Part shown: positions 55,492-63,985 of the stretch, piece by piece | Numbering within the stretch: position 1 is the stretch's first letter | Layout of the letters: the number at the start of each line of letters is the position of its first letter | Source of the DNA: Ferroplasma acidarmanus Fer1 | GTDB lineage: Archaea > Thermoplasmatota > Thermoplasmata > Thermoplasmatales > Thermoplasmataceae | Assembly: GCF_000152265.2 (NCBI RefSeq) | Contig: NC_021592.1 | Coordinates: forward strand, 744,001 to 808,000 | Direction: 5' to 3' | DNA length: 64,000 bases | The notes under the pieces: model-generated | Database searches by the model: none | What the model saw: only the letters and a program-made list of their open reading frames with translations | Told to the model about the DNA's origin: nothing | Program-made: the position numbers and the translations under genes

Positions 55492-55887
55492 CTAATTCCT
55501 GCTTTTTCTGTATGCTCTTAAACCACCCTGAATGAATAATCTAACCATTGCACCCAGGATAAACAATATGCCAAGTGCAAATGAACCTGCCCATACTAAG
55601 GATTTAACTCCCATATAGAACGTCAGGATACCAAATAAGAATAAAGTGATTCCAATAACTAAACTCATAATGCCAGTTCTAAATAACCAGGGAGAATCTT
55701 TTTCCATTATAAGAATAACTGCAACACCAATAAATGCCATAGAAAAAACTAATGGTAAAACTATTGGCAATGCTGATATAAAATGCCCATTGTACTTCAG
55801 GTTGTTAGATAGAAATATTGAAAGATAGAGAAGTGCCAAACCGCCAACATAGAAAAGAAGGGACTTATAGGTGTTTTCATATCTCAA
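55492..55887 (-). CDS. Membrane protein, four transmembrane segments
   Basis: 131 residues, helices near 10-25, 38-60, 72-92 and 96-117; ends with RLFIQGGLRAYRKSRN. Ile/Leu/Phe-rich. No family recognised. Starts about 170 bases from the recombinase relic; no overlap with neighbours. Confidence 0.6.
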   Translation of the reverse strand: MRYENTYKSLLFYVGGLALLYLSIFLSNNLKYNGHFISALPIVLPLVFSMAFIGVAVILIMEKDSPWLFRTGIMSLVIGITLFLFGILTFYMGVKSLVWAGSFALGILFILGAMVRLFIQGGLRAYRKSRN

Positions 55888-55954
55888 TATTTATTCTCCT
55901 CCTTAATCCCATCAGGCCCTTGTATAAAAAATTTATTTTAATAAAATTTAAATA

Positions 55955-56047
55955 TTTACACTAATTGCTCTTTTAATATCATCCGGTATTCCTGAGGAAT
56001 TTGCTAAAAAGCGTACTTCAAGGGTTGCATGCCCTAACTGCTAGTAC
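55955..56047 (-). pseudogene. Possible tyrosine-recombinase relic (C-terminal box)
   Basis: On the minus strand, QLGHATLEVRFLANSSGIPD then DIKRAISVNI and a stop; the LGHA-T part matches the box near the catalytic His of Xer/phage integrases. A stop lies directly upstream. Only 30 codons, so this is tentative. Confidence 0.3.
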
Positions 56048-56059
56048 GAGTTCAATTTT

Positions 56060-56397
56060 ATACATTCAAAGTATGGGTCAATTACTGCAGTAAGAGCCGT
56101 AGCGTATGGGTATTCAAATGCCCCAGATGAGACCAGAAAGAGAGTTTTGATCTTACAGATCATGAGTATGATTCATCTATTCCTACATATGTAGATCCTG
56201 GTTTTGGAAAGTTATTTGCATGTATAATACCTCTTTCTATTGGGCTTGCGATCTCTGTAAGTGTACTGGGTATTTTACTTCCATCTGCGTATAAGGCATT
56301 GGCACTTATACCTCTTATTCCCTATGTAATAGCTATGGTATGGCTTACTATGCTTATGATGAAAACGTCTAAGATGAAATTGTGGAAACCAGCATAA
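56060..56397 (+). pseudogene. Degraded permease gene, C-terminal part
   Basis: Two frames on the plus strand: AVRAVAYGYSNAPDETRKRV, then after a shift YVDPGFGKLFACIIPLSIGL, AISVSVLGILLPSAYK and a membrane helix ending KMKLWKPA with a stop at about 56395. This resembles the end of an amino-acid-type permease. The 5' part is gone. Confidence 0.5.
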
Positions 56398-56583
56398 TCT
56401 ACATAAGTTATTTTCAGAAGCGAGCAATAGACAAGATTTCATACTACTAATAGTTAAAACAGATTTTGCAACAGGATTTTAAAAACATTGGCTCACATCA
56501 TCTTCCAGAAGAGATTCCTGACACTCAGGTTGCTTAACTGTAAATGTGTTTGATAAATTATGGCATAAAAGTATTAGATTGTA

Positions 56584-56655
56584 TGGACCGGTCGGGATTT
56601 GGACCCGAGCCCTCTTGCTTGCGAAGCAAGCGATCTACCGCTGATCTACCGGCCC
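56584..56655 (-). tRNA. tRNA-Ala (anticodon CGC)
   Basis: Folds completely: acceptor GGGCCGG/CCGGTCC with the G3:U70 pair that identifies tRNA-Ala, D arm GATC-AGCGGTA-GATC, anticodon stem CTTGC/GCAAG with loop TTCGCAA (anticodon CGC), T arm TCGGG-TCCAAAT-CCCGA, discriminator A. No intron, and CCA is not encoded. Its first base is the last base of the rfcS stop codon, so it is processed from the rfcS transcript or has a promoter inside that gene. Confidence 0.96.
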
Positions 56656-57611
56656 TAATTGATTTCACTGCCGATATAGGACAATTTGGCCAGAAGTGCA
56701 TCCATCTGTATATTGTCTGTGCCTCCTTCAACAATTCTGAATTCAGCCTCAGCCAGTGCCATGATTATTTCGAGCTTCTGCTTGTATGCTATCTGCTCTC
56801 CTCGTATAGATGAGTGCATCCCTTTTATTATATCTATTCCTGACAATCCATAGTCGATTAACATCTTGTCAAGATAATTCCTGGCATCGTTAAAATTTCC
56901 TTCAATTGCCATATTGATCAGATTTTTATATTCGTCCCTGTTAATTTCCCCTGATATCTCATATATTGCGGTAGCGGAAACTTTTCCTGAAAGCTTTACT
57001 GCCTGGAGGACGTTTACGGCTTTTCTCATATCGCCATCTGAGATTTCGTATATGGCATCAAGGGAATCATCGTCTATTTCAAAATTCTCCTTTTTAGCTA
57101 TATCCTTTAACCTATTCTTCATTGATTCCCTGTCAATGGGCTTGAAACGGAGAACAACACACCTGGATTGAATCGGTGGAATTATCTTGGATGAATAGTT
57201 ACAGGAAAATATAAAACGGGTTGTGTTGTAAAACATCTCCATTGTCCTTCTCAATGCAGCCTGGGCATCCCCTGTAAGGTGGTCTGCTTCATCAAGGAAT
57301 ATGATCTTAAATCCCAGATCATTTGATGGCCTGATCTTGGCAAAGTTTTTGATATTGTCCCTAATAATATCTATGCCACGGTCATTGGATGCATTTAATT
57401 CCATAAAATTTTCTTTCCATGAATCGCCAAATAATGAAATAGCCAGTGCAATAGCTGTGGATGTCTTGCCTGTTCCCTGCGGTCCGGCAAAAATAAGGTG
57501 TGGTATATTCTTATCCTTTACATAGGCATTCAGTCTGTTTATATTCCCTTTTTCGCCTATGACATCTGAGAGTTTGCTTGGTCTGTATTTTTCCGTCCAG
57601 ATATTTAACAT
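56655..57611 (-). CDS. rfcS: Replication factor C small subunit
   Basis: 318-residue AAA+ clamp-loader subunit. Walker A AGPQGTGKTSTAIALA, Walker B IIFLDEADHLT, arginine-finger SRC motif CNYSSKIIPPIQSRCV, and the collar domain to the end (GSEIN). It loads PCNA with the large subunit, which is not in this window. A partial copy of its Walker-A region lies at 62377. The stop codon overlaps tRNA-Ala by one base. Confidence 0.96.
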   Translation of the reverse strand: MLNIWTEKYRPSKLSDVIGEKGNINRLNAYVKDKNIPHLIFAGPQGTGKTSTAIALAISLFGDSWKENFMELNASNDRGIDIIRDNIKNFAKIRPSNDLGFKIIFLDEADHLTGDAQAALRRTMEMFYNTTRFIFSCNYSSKIIPPIQSRCVVLRFKPIDRESMKNRLKDIAKKENFEIDDDSLDAIYEISDGDMRKAVNVLQAVKLSGKVSATAIYEISGEINRDEYKNLINMAIEGNFNDARNYLDKMLIDYGLSGIDIIKGMHSSIRGEQIAYKQKLEIIMALAEAEFRIVEGGTDNIQMDALLAKLSYIGSEIN

Positions 57612-57650
57612 ACTTTTTTTTGATAATTACTTTATTTATAAACCTATCTA

Positions 57651-57880
57651 TGCAAAATTCTCATTTCAACGTGCTATTGACAATTGAAGAGTATATGTTC
57701 CTGACACCTTCTGTAGCTTCTATTTCTGCTATGCATTCGTTCAACGATTTTCCGTATAGCTTTGAAATGACTATAGCTATGGCTGAATGGTCTACTGAAG
57801 TTGAAAAAAAGGTTCTTGATAAAGTTTAATTTTCTTAATTCTTCCAGTGTCTTTGTATAATGTTCAGGCATAATATTGAG
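57651..57880 (-). pseudogene. 3'-terminal copy of the Lrp/AsnC regulator gene
   Basis: About 230 bases nearly identical to 62419-62652, encoding the C-terminal ligand-binding half of the regulator (PEHYTKTLEELRKLNFIKNL, then a shifted/mutated stretch, LYGKSLNECIAEIEAT-like end). The 5' DNA-binding half is absent. Left member of the repeat pair bounding a ~4.5-kb block. Confidence 0.85.
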
Positions 57881-57941
57881 TTAACTATTAATTATACCAT
57901 TTAACCGTAAAACTTTTATACGGCATTATGATAATATAAAT

Positions 57942-58178
57942 ATGGTAAAAACCACAATCAATCTTGATGATGAAATTTATGCTGAAATTGTGAGAGAATC
58001 TATTGAAAAATATGGGAGTACTAAGAATATGTCTAAGATTATTAATCAACGCCTTGGGAATAAGAAATCCGATACAGGTAAGAGTGGAAAGCGAATTACA
58101 TTCAACGTCAGAGAAGACCTTGCATCTCTTGATGCAGACAAAGAGATAAAAAAAGGTTGGAAAGCGAGGGATAGATGA
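57942..58178 (+). CDS. vapB: VapB-type antitoxin
   Basis: 78 residues: MVKTTINLDDEIYAEIVRES, with a ribbon-helix-helix-like start and a basic C-terminal tail (GKSGKRITFNVREDL) for toxin contact. Its stop overlaps the toxin start by four bases (ATGA). A TATA-like TATAATATAAATATGG is directly upstream. Confidence 0.8.
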   Translation: MVKTTINLDDEIYAEIVRESIEKYGSTKNMSKIINQRLGNKKSDTGKSGKRITFNVREDLASLDADKEIKKGWKARDR

Positions 58179-58582
58179 CATTAGTAGTGGACACAAATGT
58201 CCTGGTATATGATGCTATAGAAAACTCTCCACAGCATGGCCGTGCAACTGAGATTATAAATGAATCGGAAAATATGATAATAAATTCCCTTTCAATTATT
58301 GAAATTGGATTTGTTCTTCCAAGATATGGAATAAATAATAACAGTGTCGGGATGAAACTTGAAGAATTATTGCACAGCGATTATTTCATGGTTTCCTGGC
58401 TATCCGAAAGGATGCTTGAGGGGACATCTACATTCATAGTTGAAAACAACTTCAGTTTCAGGGATTTCAATGACTGGATAATTGCATATGACGCACTTTC
58501 CCGAAATGCTCCCCTAGTGACTTTTGATAAAAAACTATCCAAGCAATGCAAAAAAATCGGAATAGAAATTATTGAGTGCTAG
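58175..58582 (+). CDS. vapC: VapC-type PIN toxin (intact)
   Basis: 135 residues of a PIN-domain ribonuclease. Acidic residues: D6 in LVVDTNVLVYD, E in LSIIEIGFVL, D in FRDFNDWIIAYDAL and D in LVTFDKK, so the four-residue metal site is complete. It likely cleaves tRNA or rRNA when released from VapB. The only clearly intact toxin gene of the window. Confidence 0.88.
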   Translation: MTLVVDTNVLVYDAIENSPQHGRATEIINESENMIINSLSIIEIGFVLPRYGINNNSVGMKLEELLHSDYFMVSWLSERMLEGTSTFIVENNFSFRDFNDWIIAYDALSRNAPLVTFDKKLSKQCKKIGIEIIEC

Positions 58583-58657
58583 TTGATAGAACGAAGTACA
58601 GGGAAAATGAGAATCTCCAGTATCCTTTAATTAAGGGTGCTTTAGAAACATGAACCA

Positions 58658-59128
58658 TCACTTTATTTCATTAACATAGTCTGATAGAGCCCTGCTGTAT
58701 TCGGGCAGCATACCCTGATTACTAGATAGGATAAAATTGAGGGCATACTTAAGAGCCTTATCAGCTTGCCCGGATCTGAAAAGAGCAATGCATAGAAATT
58801 CCAGTGATGCGGGGTCTGCTGTATCCTTATAAACTCCATCTAGAATAGCTATTGCACTTTCATGTTCGCCTATTACACTTAATGAACTCCCCAACTGCAT
58901 TTCAGCCTGTATTTTCATTTTGCCCGGAAGTCCCAATTTTATTGCCTTTTGATAGAGTGGAATTGCCTCGGTTTCCTTACCCAGAAAATCCAGAACATTG
59001 GCATATTCAAACAGGTAAGCAGCATTTTCGCTGAAATCATCATATGGTTCCTGGAAAATTTTCAACATGATTTCCGGTTTGTCCTGATACTTCCAGGCTT
59101 CTTCTATAATATTGTTCAGACTTTTCAT
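58658..59128 (-). CDS. Tetratricopeptide-repeat protein
   Basis: 156 residues of paired helices: ENAAYLFEYANVLDFLGKET, EAIPLYQKAIKLGLPG, LGSSLSVIGEHESAIAILDG and DPASLEFLCIALFRSGQADK, KALKYALNFI. A protein-binding scaffold resembling the Tetratrico_3 family. It begins one base after the orphan antitoxin gene on the same strand; possibly expressed together. Confidence 0.8.
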   Translation of the reverse strand: MKSLNNIIEEAWKYQDKPEIMLKIFQEPYDDFSENAAYLFEYANVLDFLGKETEAIPLYQKAIKLGLPGKMKIQAEMQLGSSLSVIGEHESAIAILDGVYKDTADPASLEFLCIALFRSGQADKALKYALNFILSSNQGMLPEYSRALSDYVNEIK

Positions 59129-59362
59129 TTATTTCCATCTCTCAAAAAGCTTTTCAATTTGTTTCCTCCTTGCTTCTCTAGATTCCTCTATGCGATTTCT
59201 CATGTCATTTGCTTCCTCATTTGAAATAGTGCCTCTCAATTCAAGTAGGATAATAGTTGAGAACAGCCTGTTTATAACAGCGGTAAAACTTTCATTTTTA
59301 CCTTTTAATTTTTTTAATTTGTTGTATGCTTCATCTGAAATTGATATATTCTTGCTGGGCAT
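59129..59362 (-). CDS. Orphan VapB-type antitoxin (DUF217-like)
   Basis: 77 residues: SKNISISDEAYNKLKKLKGK, NESFTAVINRLFS, then a helical tail. The same type as 54844-55041. No PIN toxin follows; the next gene is a TPR protein starting at 59128. Either an antitoxin that lost its partner or one that regulates the TPR gene. Confidence 0.75.
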   Translation of the reverse strand: MPSKNISISDEAYNKLKKLKGKNESFTAVINRLFSTIILLELRGTISNEEANDMRNRIEESREARRKQIEKLFERWK

Positions 59363-59432
59363 TATAATATCTATATGTATATATATTTTAAACTTTACTA
59401 AATTGGGTTAATTAGCAGTTATTTATTCTTCA

Positions 59433-59627
59433 GTGGAAAAATTAAACGGATTAAAAGCATACAAAAAGATGACTTGCGATAAACGGCTGGATGCACTCCC
59501 TGAAGGTGATGAGGAGGGAATGTATACTGAGAATTTCAGAAGTTCTTTGCTAAGAAGCCTCCTTGATCTGAAAGATAACAAAACATACACATTAGAAGAA
59601 GTAAAGAAACAGTTGGGAATTCAGTGA
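59433..59627 (+). CDS. RelB-like antitoxin
   Basis: 64 residues: SLLRSLLDLKDNKTYTLEEV at its C-terminal half is the common RelB-type tail. Overlapped by the first codons of a RelE-like toxin remnant, whose GTG lies at 59624 in the antitoxin stop. The assignment rests on this tail and the following gene. Confidence 0.6.
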   Translation: MEKLNGLKAYKKMTCDKRLDALPEGDEEGMYTENFRSSLLRSLLDLKDNKTYTLEEVKKQLGIQ

Positions 59628-59722
59628 CCAACTTTGAAGTTAAATATTCAGAAGAATATTGTTTCCCATCTTAGAGGCCGGGAGAATTATCCAGGAAATA
59701 GAAAGTACCATCTAGCGTAGCC
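59624..59722 (+). pseudogene. Truncated RelE-like toxin
   Basis: GTG at 59624: VTNFEVKYSEEY and then a frameshift and stop at 59672-59674; in the next frame ENIVSHLRGRENYPGNRKYHLA resembles the core of RelE/ParE toxins. The rest is gone. Confidence 0.6.
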
Positions 59723-59774
59723 CACAATTCCCATAGATACACGAGAATAAAAGAAAAAATTTTTAAAGCAAAAA

Positions 59775-60290
59775 CTAACTCTTGACTTTTAGCTTGCTTC
59801 CAAATGCCGTTGTGAGTGTTTCTTTGTATTGAGAAAATATTTCATCTGTCAATTTTCCCCTTCCATGGAAGTTGCAACGAACAAGGTGGAACTTCAGCTT
59901 CTTTCTATTCGCATGCAAAAGAATCTCAGGAAGGGAAACTACCGTTCCGCCGCTTAATTCTGCCTTATCTACGGTTGAATAAGGAATAACTGTATATTGA
60001 GGTGGTACTTCTGAGAGCTTTGTTTCCAGGTTATCTTCTATTTCTTTGCCTCTTCTGGTATTCTCCATAACTATGTTTTCAGCCTCTTCCTGGGTAACCT
60101 TATAATTGGAATAATTGCCAACAACAGGCGCCATTCTTTCGGGATTACTCATAGTTATATGCCACATATCGGAAAGCCTTTCCTTTGCACTCATTGTCAA
60201 GAATTGATACATTTCATTATCGGTGAAAATGAGATAGTAGGTGTCATCCATATGGGCAGCATTATCTATTGAACCAATAATTTTTACCAT
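59775..60290 (-). CDS. Uncharacterised soluble protein
   Basis: 171 residues without membrane or signal segments. N-terminal part MVKIIGSIDNAAHMDDTYYL then LIFTDNEMYQFLTMS suggests a beta-sandwich (PH/bPH2-like); an acidic helix with EEAENIVMENTRRGKEIEDN follows. No family recognised. Isolated between TA remnants and a long gap. Confidence 0.5.
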   Translation of the reverse strand: MVKIIGSIDNAAHMDDTYYLIFTDNEMYQFLTMSAKERLSDMWHITMSNPERMAPVVGNYSNYKVTQEEAENIVMENTRRGKEIEDNLETKLSEVPPQYTVIPYSTVDKAELSGGTVVSLPEILLHANRKKLKFHLVRCNFHGRGKLTDEIFSQYKETLTTAFGSKLKVKS

Positions 60291-60765
60291 AATGAAATAT
60301 AATTTATATTATGTATTAAATTTTGCTGTTTAAATTCATAGCCATTATCTATATTGGGATAAGAACTGTTTTTGTGTATAATTTCTTCAGTAAAATGTAT
60401 TATTTTAGGGATAATTTCAATAGGTACGTTTATTCATCTGAGAGAATGCAATTAACATGATGATATAAGTATTTCAGAACATGGTTAATTATTAAGATAA
60501 CCATGGCTATTCATGATACGATAATAAGAAAATAATGCTTGCCTCCCTGCAGTCCCGGATCAAGCTTGATTGCAGACTACTTCATTCATTGCCAAAAAAT
60601 AGATTTCATGCTTTACTGGACATATTAAGCAGGGCATAATGAATATTAATTAAAGCTTATAGATCGGTGCTAACAACACAATTTTTGGTAACGTTTTTAT
60701 AATGCACCACTTACTTATTTTAACTAACATTTATATATATCCACAAATTATATAATTGGAAAACT
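60291..60765. other. Gap without gene
   Basis: About 475 AT-rich bases. No open frame of interest; TATATATATCC (near 60733) probably serves the small zinc-ribbon gene at 60766. No tRNA. Confidence 0.4.
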
Positions 60766-60945
60766 ATGACAGATATTAAGTGTAGAAAGTGCGGGGAAAT
60801 ATTCAAAAAACCACGGTGGGGATTTAAGCCTCTGGAATACAAGGCCGGGATGAAAATGCCAGGAGGACTTGTAGCCCTGGGTGCAATTATTGTGTGCCCG
60901 AAATGCGGTTTCGAAGGGTCTTTAAAAGAATATGATACTGTTTAA
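60766..60945 (+). CDS. Small zinc-ribbon protein
   Basis: 59 residues (below usual length cut-offs): MTDIKCRKCGEIFKKPRWGF, ending CPKCGFEGSLKEYDTV. Two CxxC pairs give a zinc ribbon. The middle segment (MKMPGGLVALGAIIV) is mildly hydrophobic. A TATA element at 60730-60745 and its position directly upstream support a real gene. Confidence 0.65.
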   Translation: MTDIKCRKCGEIFKKPRWGFKPLEYKAGMKMPGGLVALGAIIVCPKCGFEGSLKEYDTV

Positions 60946-61116
60946 ATTGCATTCCCTTAAAAATTACACATTTACCAACTTCTAAATGATGTCCGCAATA
61001 GAAAAGCCGGCATCGGTATCAACTAATTCCAGAATATGACCTCCCATTTAACCATAGTCGATCATGGAAGGTGCTCTGGAAAGGATACTACAAGAGTTAT
61101 TTATCTTCTCTTGTAT
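60946..61116. other. Intergenic region
   Basis: No gene; low-complexity, AT-rich. Confidence 0.35.
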
Positions 61117-61641
61117 TTATAATGGCAGTTTCTTCCAGTTCATCAGGTCCTTATCATTCAGGGATCTAATTTCAAGCTTCTCCAGAATATCCGTAAACAG
61201 GTCATCGCTAATTGAACCGGCATAAACCTTTTCTTCAGAGTGCCGGAAGATGGCAGACCGTATTGCGCTTGCTGCTATAGTAGACTGGAGATGCGAATCC
61301 ACAACAGAATCGTCCTTTATCTGCTTTGAATAAGTGCCCGATATGTCGTCTTTCTTTATGTCCTCAAGCAGGTCATCAACAGTGGCTTCAAGTTTCCTGT
61401 TATTCTCTTCTGCCAGTACTACACGGACTTTGTATGTTGGCTCGAAATCAATCTTATCATCATCCACCTTGAACCAGTTCTTCGCATCCTTTTCAAAGAA
61501 TACTTCAGCCAGTTCCTTTGCGACAAGCTTGGGATTTGAAAAATCAACTCCAGAAGTTAAATCATAAGTAACCATTGAACCGTCCTGTGAAACTTTTCTG
61601 CATTTTTCAATATCTGACTTAAGTTTATCTTCATTTACCAT
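61117..61641 (-). CDS. Uncharacterised acidic protein
   Basis: 174 residues, many Asp/Glu/Lys, predicted soluble; no signal, no membrane, no cysteine. DDDKIDFEPTYKVRVVLAEENN could be a beta strand pair. Family unknown. It sits inside the block bounded by the lrp-rfcS repeats and may be cargo. Confidence 0.5.
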   Translation of the reverse strand: MVNEDKLKSDIEKCRKVSQDGSMVTYDLTSGVDFSNPKLVAKELAEVFFEKDAKNWFKVDDDKIDFEPTYKVRVVLAEENNRKLEATVDDLLEDIKKDDISGTYSKQIKDDSVVDSHLQSTIAASAIRSAIFRHSEEKVYAGSISDDLFTDILEKLEIRSLNDKDLMNWKKLPL

Positions 61642-61909
61642 AAATATACATACAGTTTTGCCTAAAAAGACTTTCCTAAAGATGCTTTCCGGTAGTTATA
61701 TAACATTTAGTCCGGTTCCCTCTTTTGCGAATAAAAAATTAATACATAGTATATCCTTTTGGTCGAAATAGAACAATGATAGTAGGATAATTCCCTAAGG
61801 TGTATAACACATGGTCAAAATAAAGATAGACTAGCATTGCTCAAAGAGCAGTGAAAAGAGCTGATGCCGACAGTGCAATAATAAGGTATGTATTATTCAC
61901 TTTGATGCT
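61642..61909. other. Intergenic region
   Basis: About 270 AT-rich bases; no gene seen. Confidence 0.35.
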
Positions 61910-62164
61910 TTACTCTCTCTTTTTCTTCTTGCTGAATATCTCATCAGTCCTCTGTTGAAGTTTTCCACTTCTTGTACCAATGACTAAACCTATTGCCAGG
62001 AGAATTATGGAAATTAGGAAGGCTAATCCTCCATAAAGAAAACTGTCTGCCAAAATTGTACCGTTAGAATGAAAAATTGCACCGATAGCCAATACAATAA
62101 GGGAGACAAAAAACAAAAAGGTGCCAGCAGTCATTATTTTGTTTATCGCATGAAATTTAACCAT
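61910..62164 (-). CDS. Small membrane protein, two transmembrane segments
   Basis: 84 residues from the ATG at 62164, preceded by GGCGAT; the open frame extends to 62236 without a better start. Helices near 12-30 and 42-62, and a very basic tail with GKLQQRTDEIFSKKKKRE. No family recognised. Confidence 0.55.
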   Translation of the reverse strand: MVKFHAINKIMTAGTFLFFVSLIVLAIGAIFHSNGTILADSFLYGGLAFLISIILLAIGLVIGTRSGKLQQRTDEIFSKKKKRE

Positions 62165-62376
62165 TTTATCGCCTCGTTTATAGCCATACAATAGTGCTAA
62201 TAAATATTTGCTTTCTGCCGTAAGTTTAGAAGTCACACATAAAGTAGGAAGATGTTAACTTACGCAGGAGTGTAGATAACTACTTTACCATATAAAGGGC
62301 AGATATTAACCAGGAATGATATGGCGAAATCTCAGATCCCTTCAGACACCAAAAAGCATTATAATCACCGGGCGGT

Positions 62377-62430
62377 GAAATAGCCGTTGCAATTGCAGTA
62401 GATATCTTCCTTTACCCTGGCAAAATAAGG
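62377..62430. pseudogene. Relic of rfcS Walker-A region
   Basis: GAAATAGCC-TGCAAT-GC--TAGAT then a GGCAAAATAAGG block match 57436-57499 inside rfcS (reverse-strand codons of the Walker A loop) with about 75-80% identity and a 9-base gap. It abuts the lrp gene just as rfcS lies beside the lrp fragment at 57651. Confidence 0.55.
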
Positions 62431-62652
62431 TTCTTATTTCAACGTGCTATTGACAATTGAAGGATATACGTTCCTGACACCTTCTGTAGCTTCTATTTCC
62501 GCTATGCATTCATTCAATGATTTTCCATATAGCTTTGAAATTACTATAGCTATGGCGGAATGATCTCCAGAAGTTGAAAAAAGGCTCTTGATAAAGGTTA
62601 ATTTTCTTAATTCTTCCAGTGTCCTTGTATAATGCTCAGGCATAATATCAAG
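62419..62652 (-). repeat. Right copy of the lrp 3' repeat
   Basis: Covers the last ~220 bases of the intact regulator gene (62434-62856). Paired with 57651-57880, about 4.8 kb away, in the same orientation. Roughly 90% identical. Confidence 0.85.
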
Positions 62653-62856
62653 CCCCAGTATTGCTTCTTCCAGGCCGAGGCGTTTCCCCTGGAGCCTTGT
62701 TGTATATGCTATAATTTGCTTGTCTGTTTCCATCTTCTGCAGATGGTTTCTAATAGTCCCAGGACTAACATTGCATAATTTAGCAAGGTCACGTATGGAC
62801 AATTTTGAGTTGTCAATCAGATACCGGGCAATTTCCGTGTCCAGTTTATCAACCAT
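62434..62856 (-). CDS. Lrp/AsnC-family transcription regulator
   Basis: 140 residues. N-terminal winged/HTH domain MVDKLDTEIARYLIDNSKLS, IRDLAKLCNVSPGTIRNHLQKME, then the RAM ligand-binding domain to the end. Feast/famine-type regulators bind amino acids and act as activators or repressors. The 3' half is duplicated at 57651. Divergent from the peroxiredoxin gene at 63005, to which it could respond. Confidence 0.92.
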   Translation of the reverse strand: MVDKLDTEIARYLIDNSKLSIRDLAKLCNVSPGTIRNHLQKMETDKQIIAYTTRLQGKRLGLEEAILGLDIMPEHYTRTLEELRKLTFIKSLFSTSGDHSAIAIVISKLYGKSLNECIAEIEATEGVRNVYPSIVNSTLK

Positions 62857-63004
62857 ATTAGTATATTATAATAAAGAATAAAAATTTATGTTTTATAATT
62901 TAGATTTACTGAACATTTGTATAATTAAATAAGTATAATTGGTAATTATAATTATACATATACACAAAGTATTTATGCAAACATACAATTAAGAGTTGAT
63001 AAAC

Positions 63005-63700
63005 ATGGAAAACAGAATGCCTTTAATTGGAGAGAAATTCCCTGAAATGGATGTTGTTACAACACAGGGAAGCAAGAAGTTGCCTGACGACTACAAAGGA
63101 AAATGGTTTGTCCTATTCAGCCATCCCGGAGATTTTACTCCAGTATGTACCACTGAGTTCTTTTCATTTGCACAGAGAAATGATGAATTCACTAAATTAA
63201 ATACTGAATTAATAGGATTGAGTGTTGATTCAAAAATATCACATATGGAATGGATCAACTGGATACATGACAATTTAAAAATAGATGTTAAATTTCCCAT
63301 AATAGCGGATCCTATGGGAAACGTTGCAAAATCTCTTGGAATGATACATGCTGAATCTGCAACATCTACTGTAAGGGCAGTATTTATTGTGGATGACAAA
63401 GCAGTGGTAAGGGCTATACTTTATTATCCCCTGGAGATAGGAAGAAATATATCTGAAATTCTCAGGATGATCAAAGCCCTGCAGATGGTTGACAAATATA
63501 AGATAGCAACACCTGCAAACTGGCCTGACAATGAATTAATGAAAGGGAGGTTTATAATTCCACCACCGGCAACTATGAACGATATACCGGAAAGATTAAA
63601 AAAATATAAGGGATATGCCTGGTGGTTAACATACCGTGATGCTCCTGAAGAAGAAGTAAAAGAAGCAAAGGAAGTATCAAGAATGAAGGAGGCGAATTAA
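63005..63700 (+). CDS. Peroxiredoxin, one-cysteine type
   Basis: 231 residues from the ATG at 63005. [13 protein letters not shown] holds the peroxidatic Cys (C48 here). No other cysteine occurs in the protein, so it works as a 1-Cys peroxiredoxin (Prx6 group) and needs an external thiol. AhpC/TSA domain then C-terminal 1-cysPrx_C, complete with [17 protein letters not shown]. Reduces H2O2 and alkyl peroxides. An in-frame TTG at 62996 is unlikely. Stop abuts the next gene's start. Confidence 0.93.
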   Translation: MENRMPLIGEKFPEMDVVTTQGSKKLPDDYKGKWFVLFSHPGDFTPVCTTEFFSFAQRNDEFTKLNTELIGLSVDSKISHMEWINWIHDNLKIDVKFPIIADPMGNVAKSLGMIHAESATSTVRAVFIVDDKAVVRAILYYPLEIGRNISEILRMIKALQMVDKYKIATPANWPDNELMKGRFIIPPPATMNDIPERLKKYKGYAWWLTYRDAPEEEVKEAKEVSRMKEAN

Positions 63701-63985
63701 ATGCCGATGTACGAAACAGAAAATAGTTTAGATGAAAAGACAAAGGATATGTCAAGGGCAAGGCAATCGCTAATAGAAGAAATGCAGGCAATAATGTTCT
63801 ATGACGAAAGATTGGATGCAACAAAAGACCCTGTGTTAAAAGAAGTAATAAAACATAACAGGGATGATGAAAAAGAGCATTTCTCATTGCTGCTGGAATA
63901 CCTCAGGAGAAATGACCCGGAACTTGACAGGGAATTAAAGGAAATATTATTCTCCAAAAAAGAATTAAAAGAGCTTGGGGATTAA
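63701..63985 (+). CDS. Encapsulated-ferritin-like (EncFtn-type) protein
   Basis: 94 residues, two-helix ferritin-like: SLDEKTKDMSRARQSLIEEM then QAIMFYDERLDATKDPVLKE, HNRDDEKEHFSLLLEYLRRN and a short end. EE near 26-27 and ExxH in the second helix match the diiron residues of encapsulated ferritins, which form iron-oxidising rings. There is no obvious C-terminal targeting peptide. It starts at the base after the peroxiredoxin stop; an encapsulin gene, if present, would be just outside the window. Confidence 0.82.
   Translation: MPMYETENSLDEKTKDMSRARQSLIEEMQAIMFYDERLDATKDPVLKEVIKHNRDDEKEHFSLLLEYLRRNDPELDRELKEILFSKKELKELGD

Noticed and set aside
56544-56813. 89-codon frame spanning tRNA-Ala and the rfcS end
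   Set aside because: Shadow of the tRNA and rfcS on the opposite strand.
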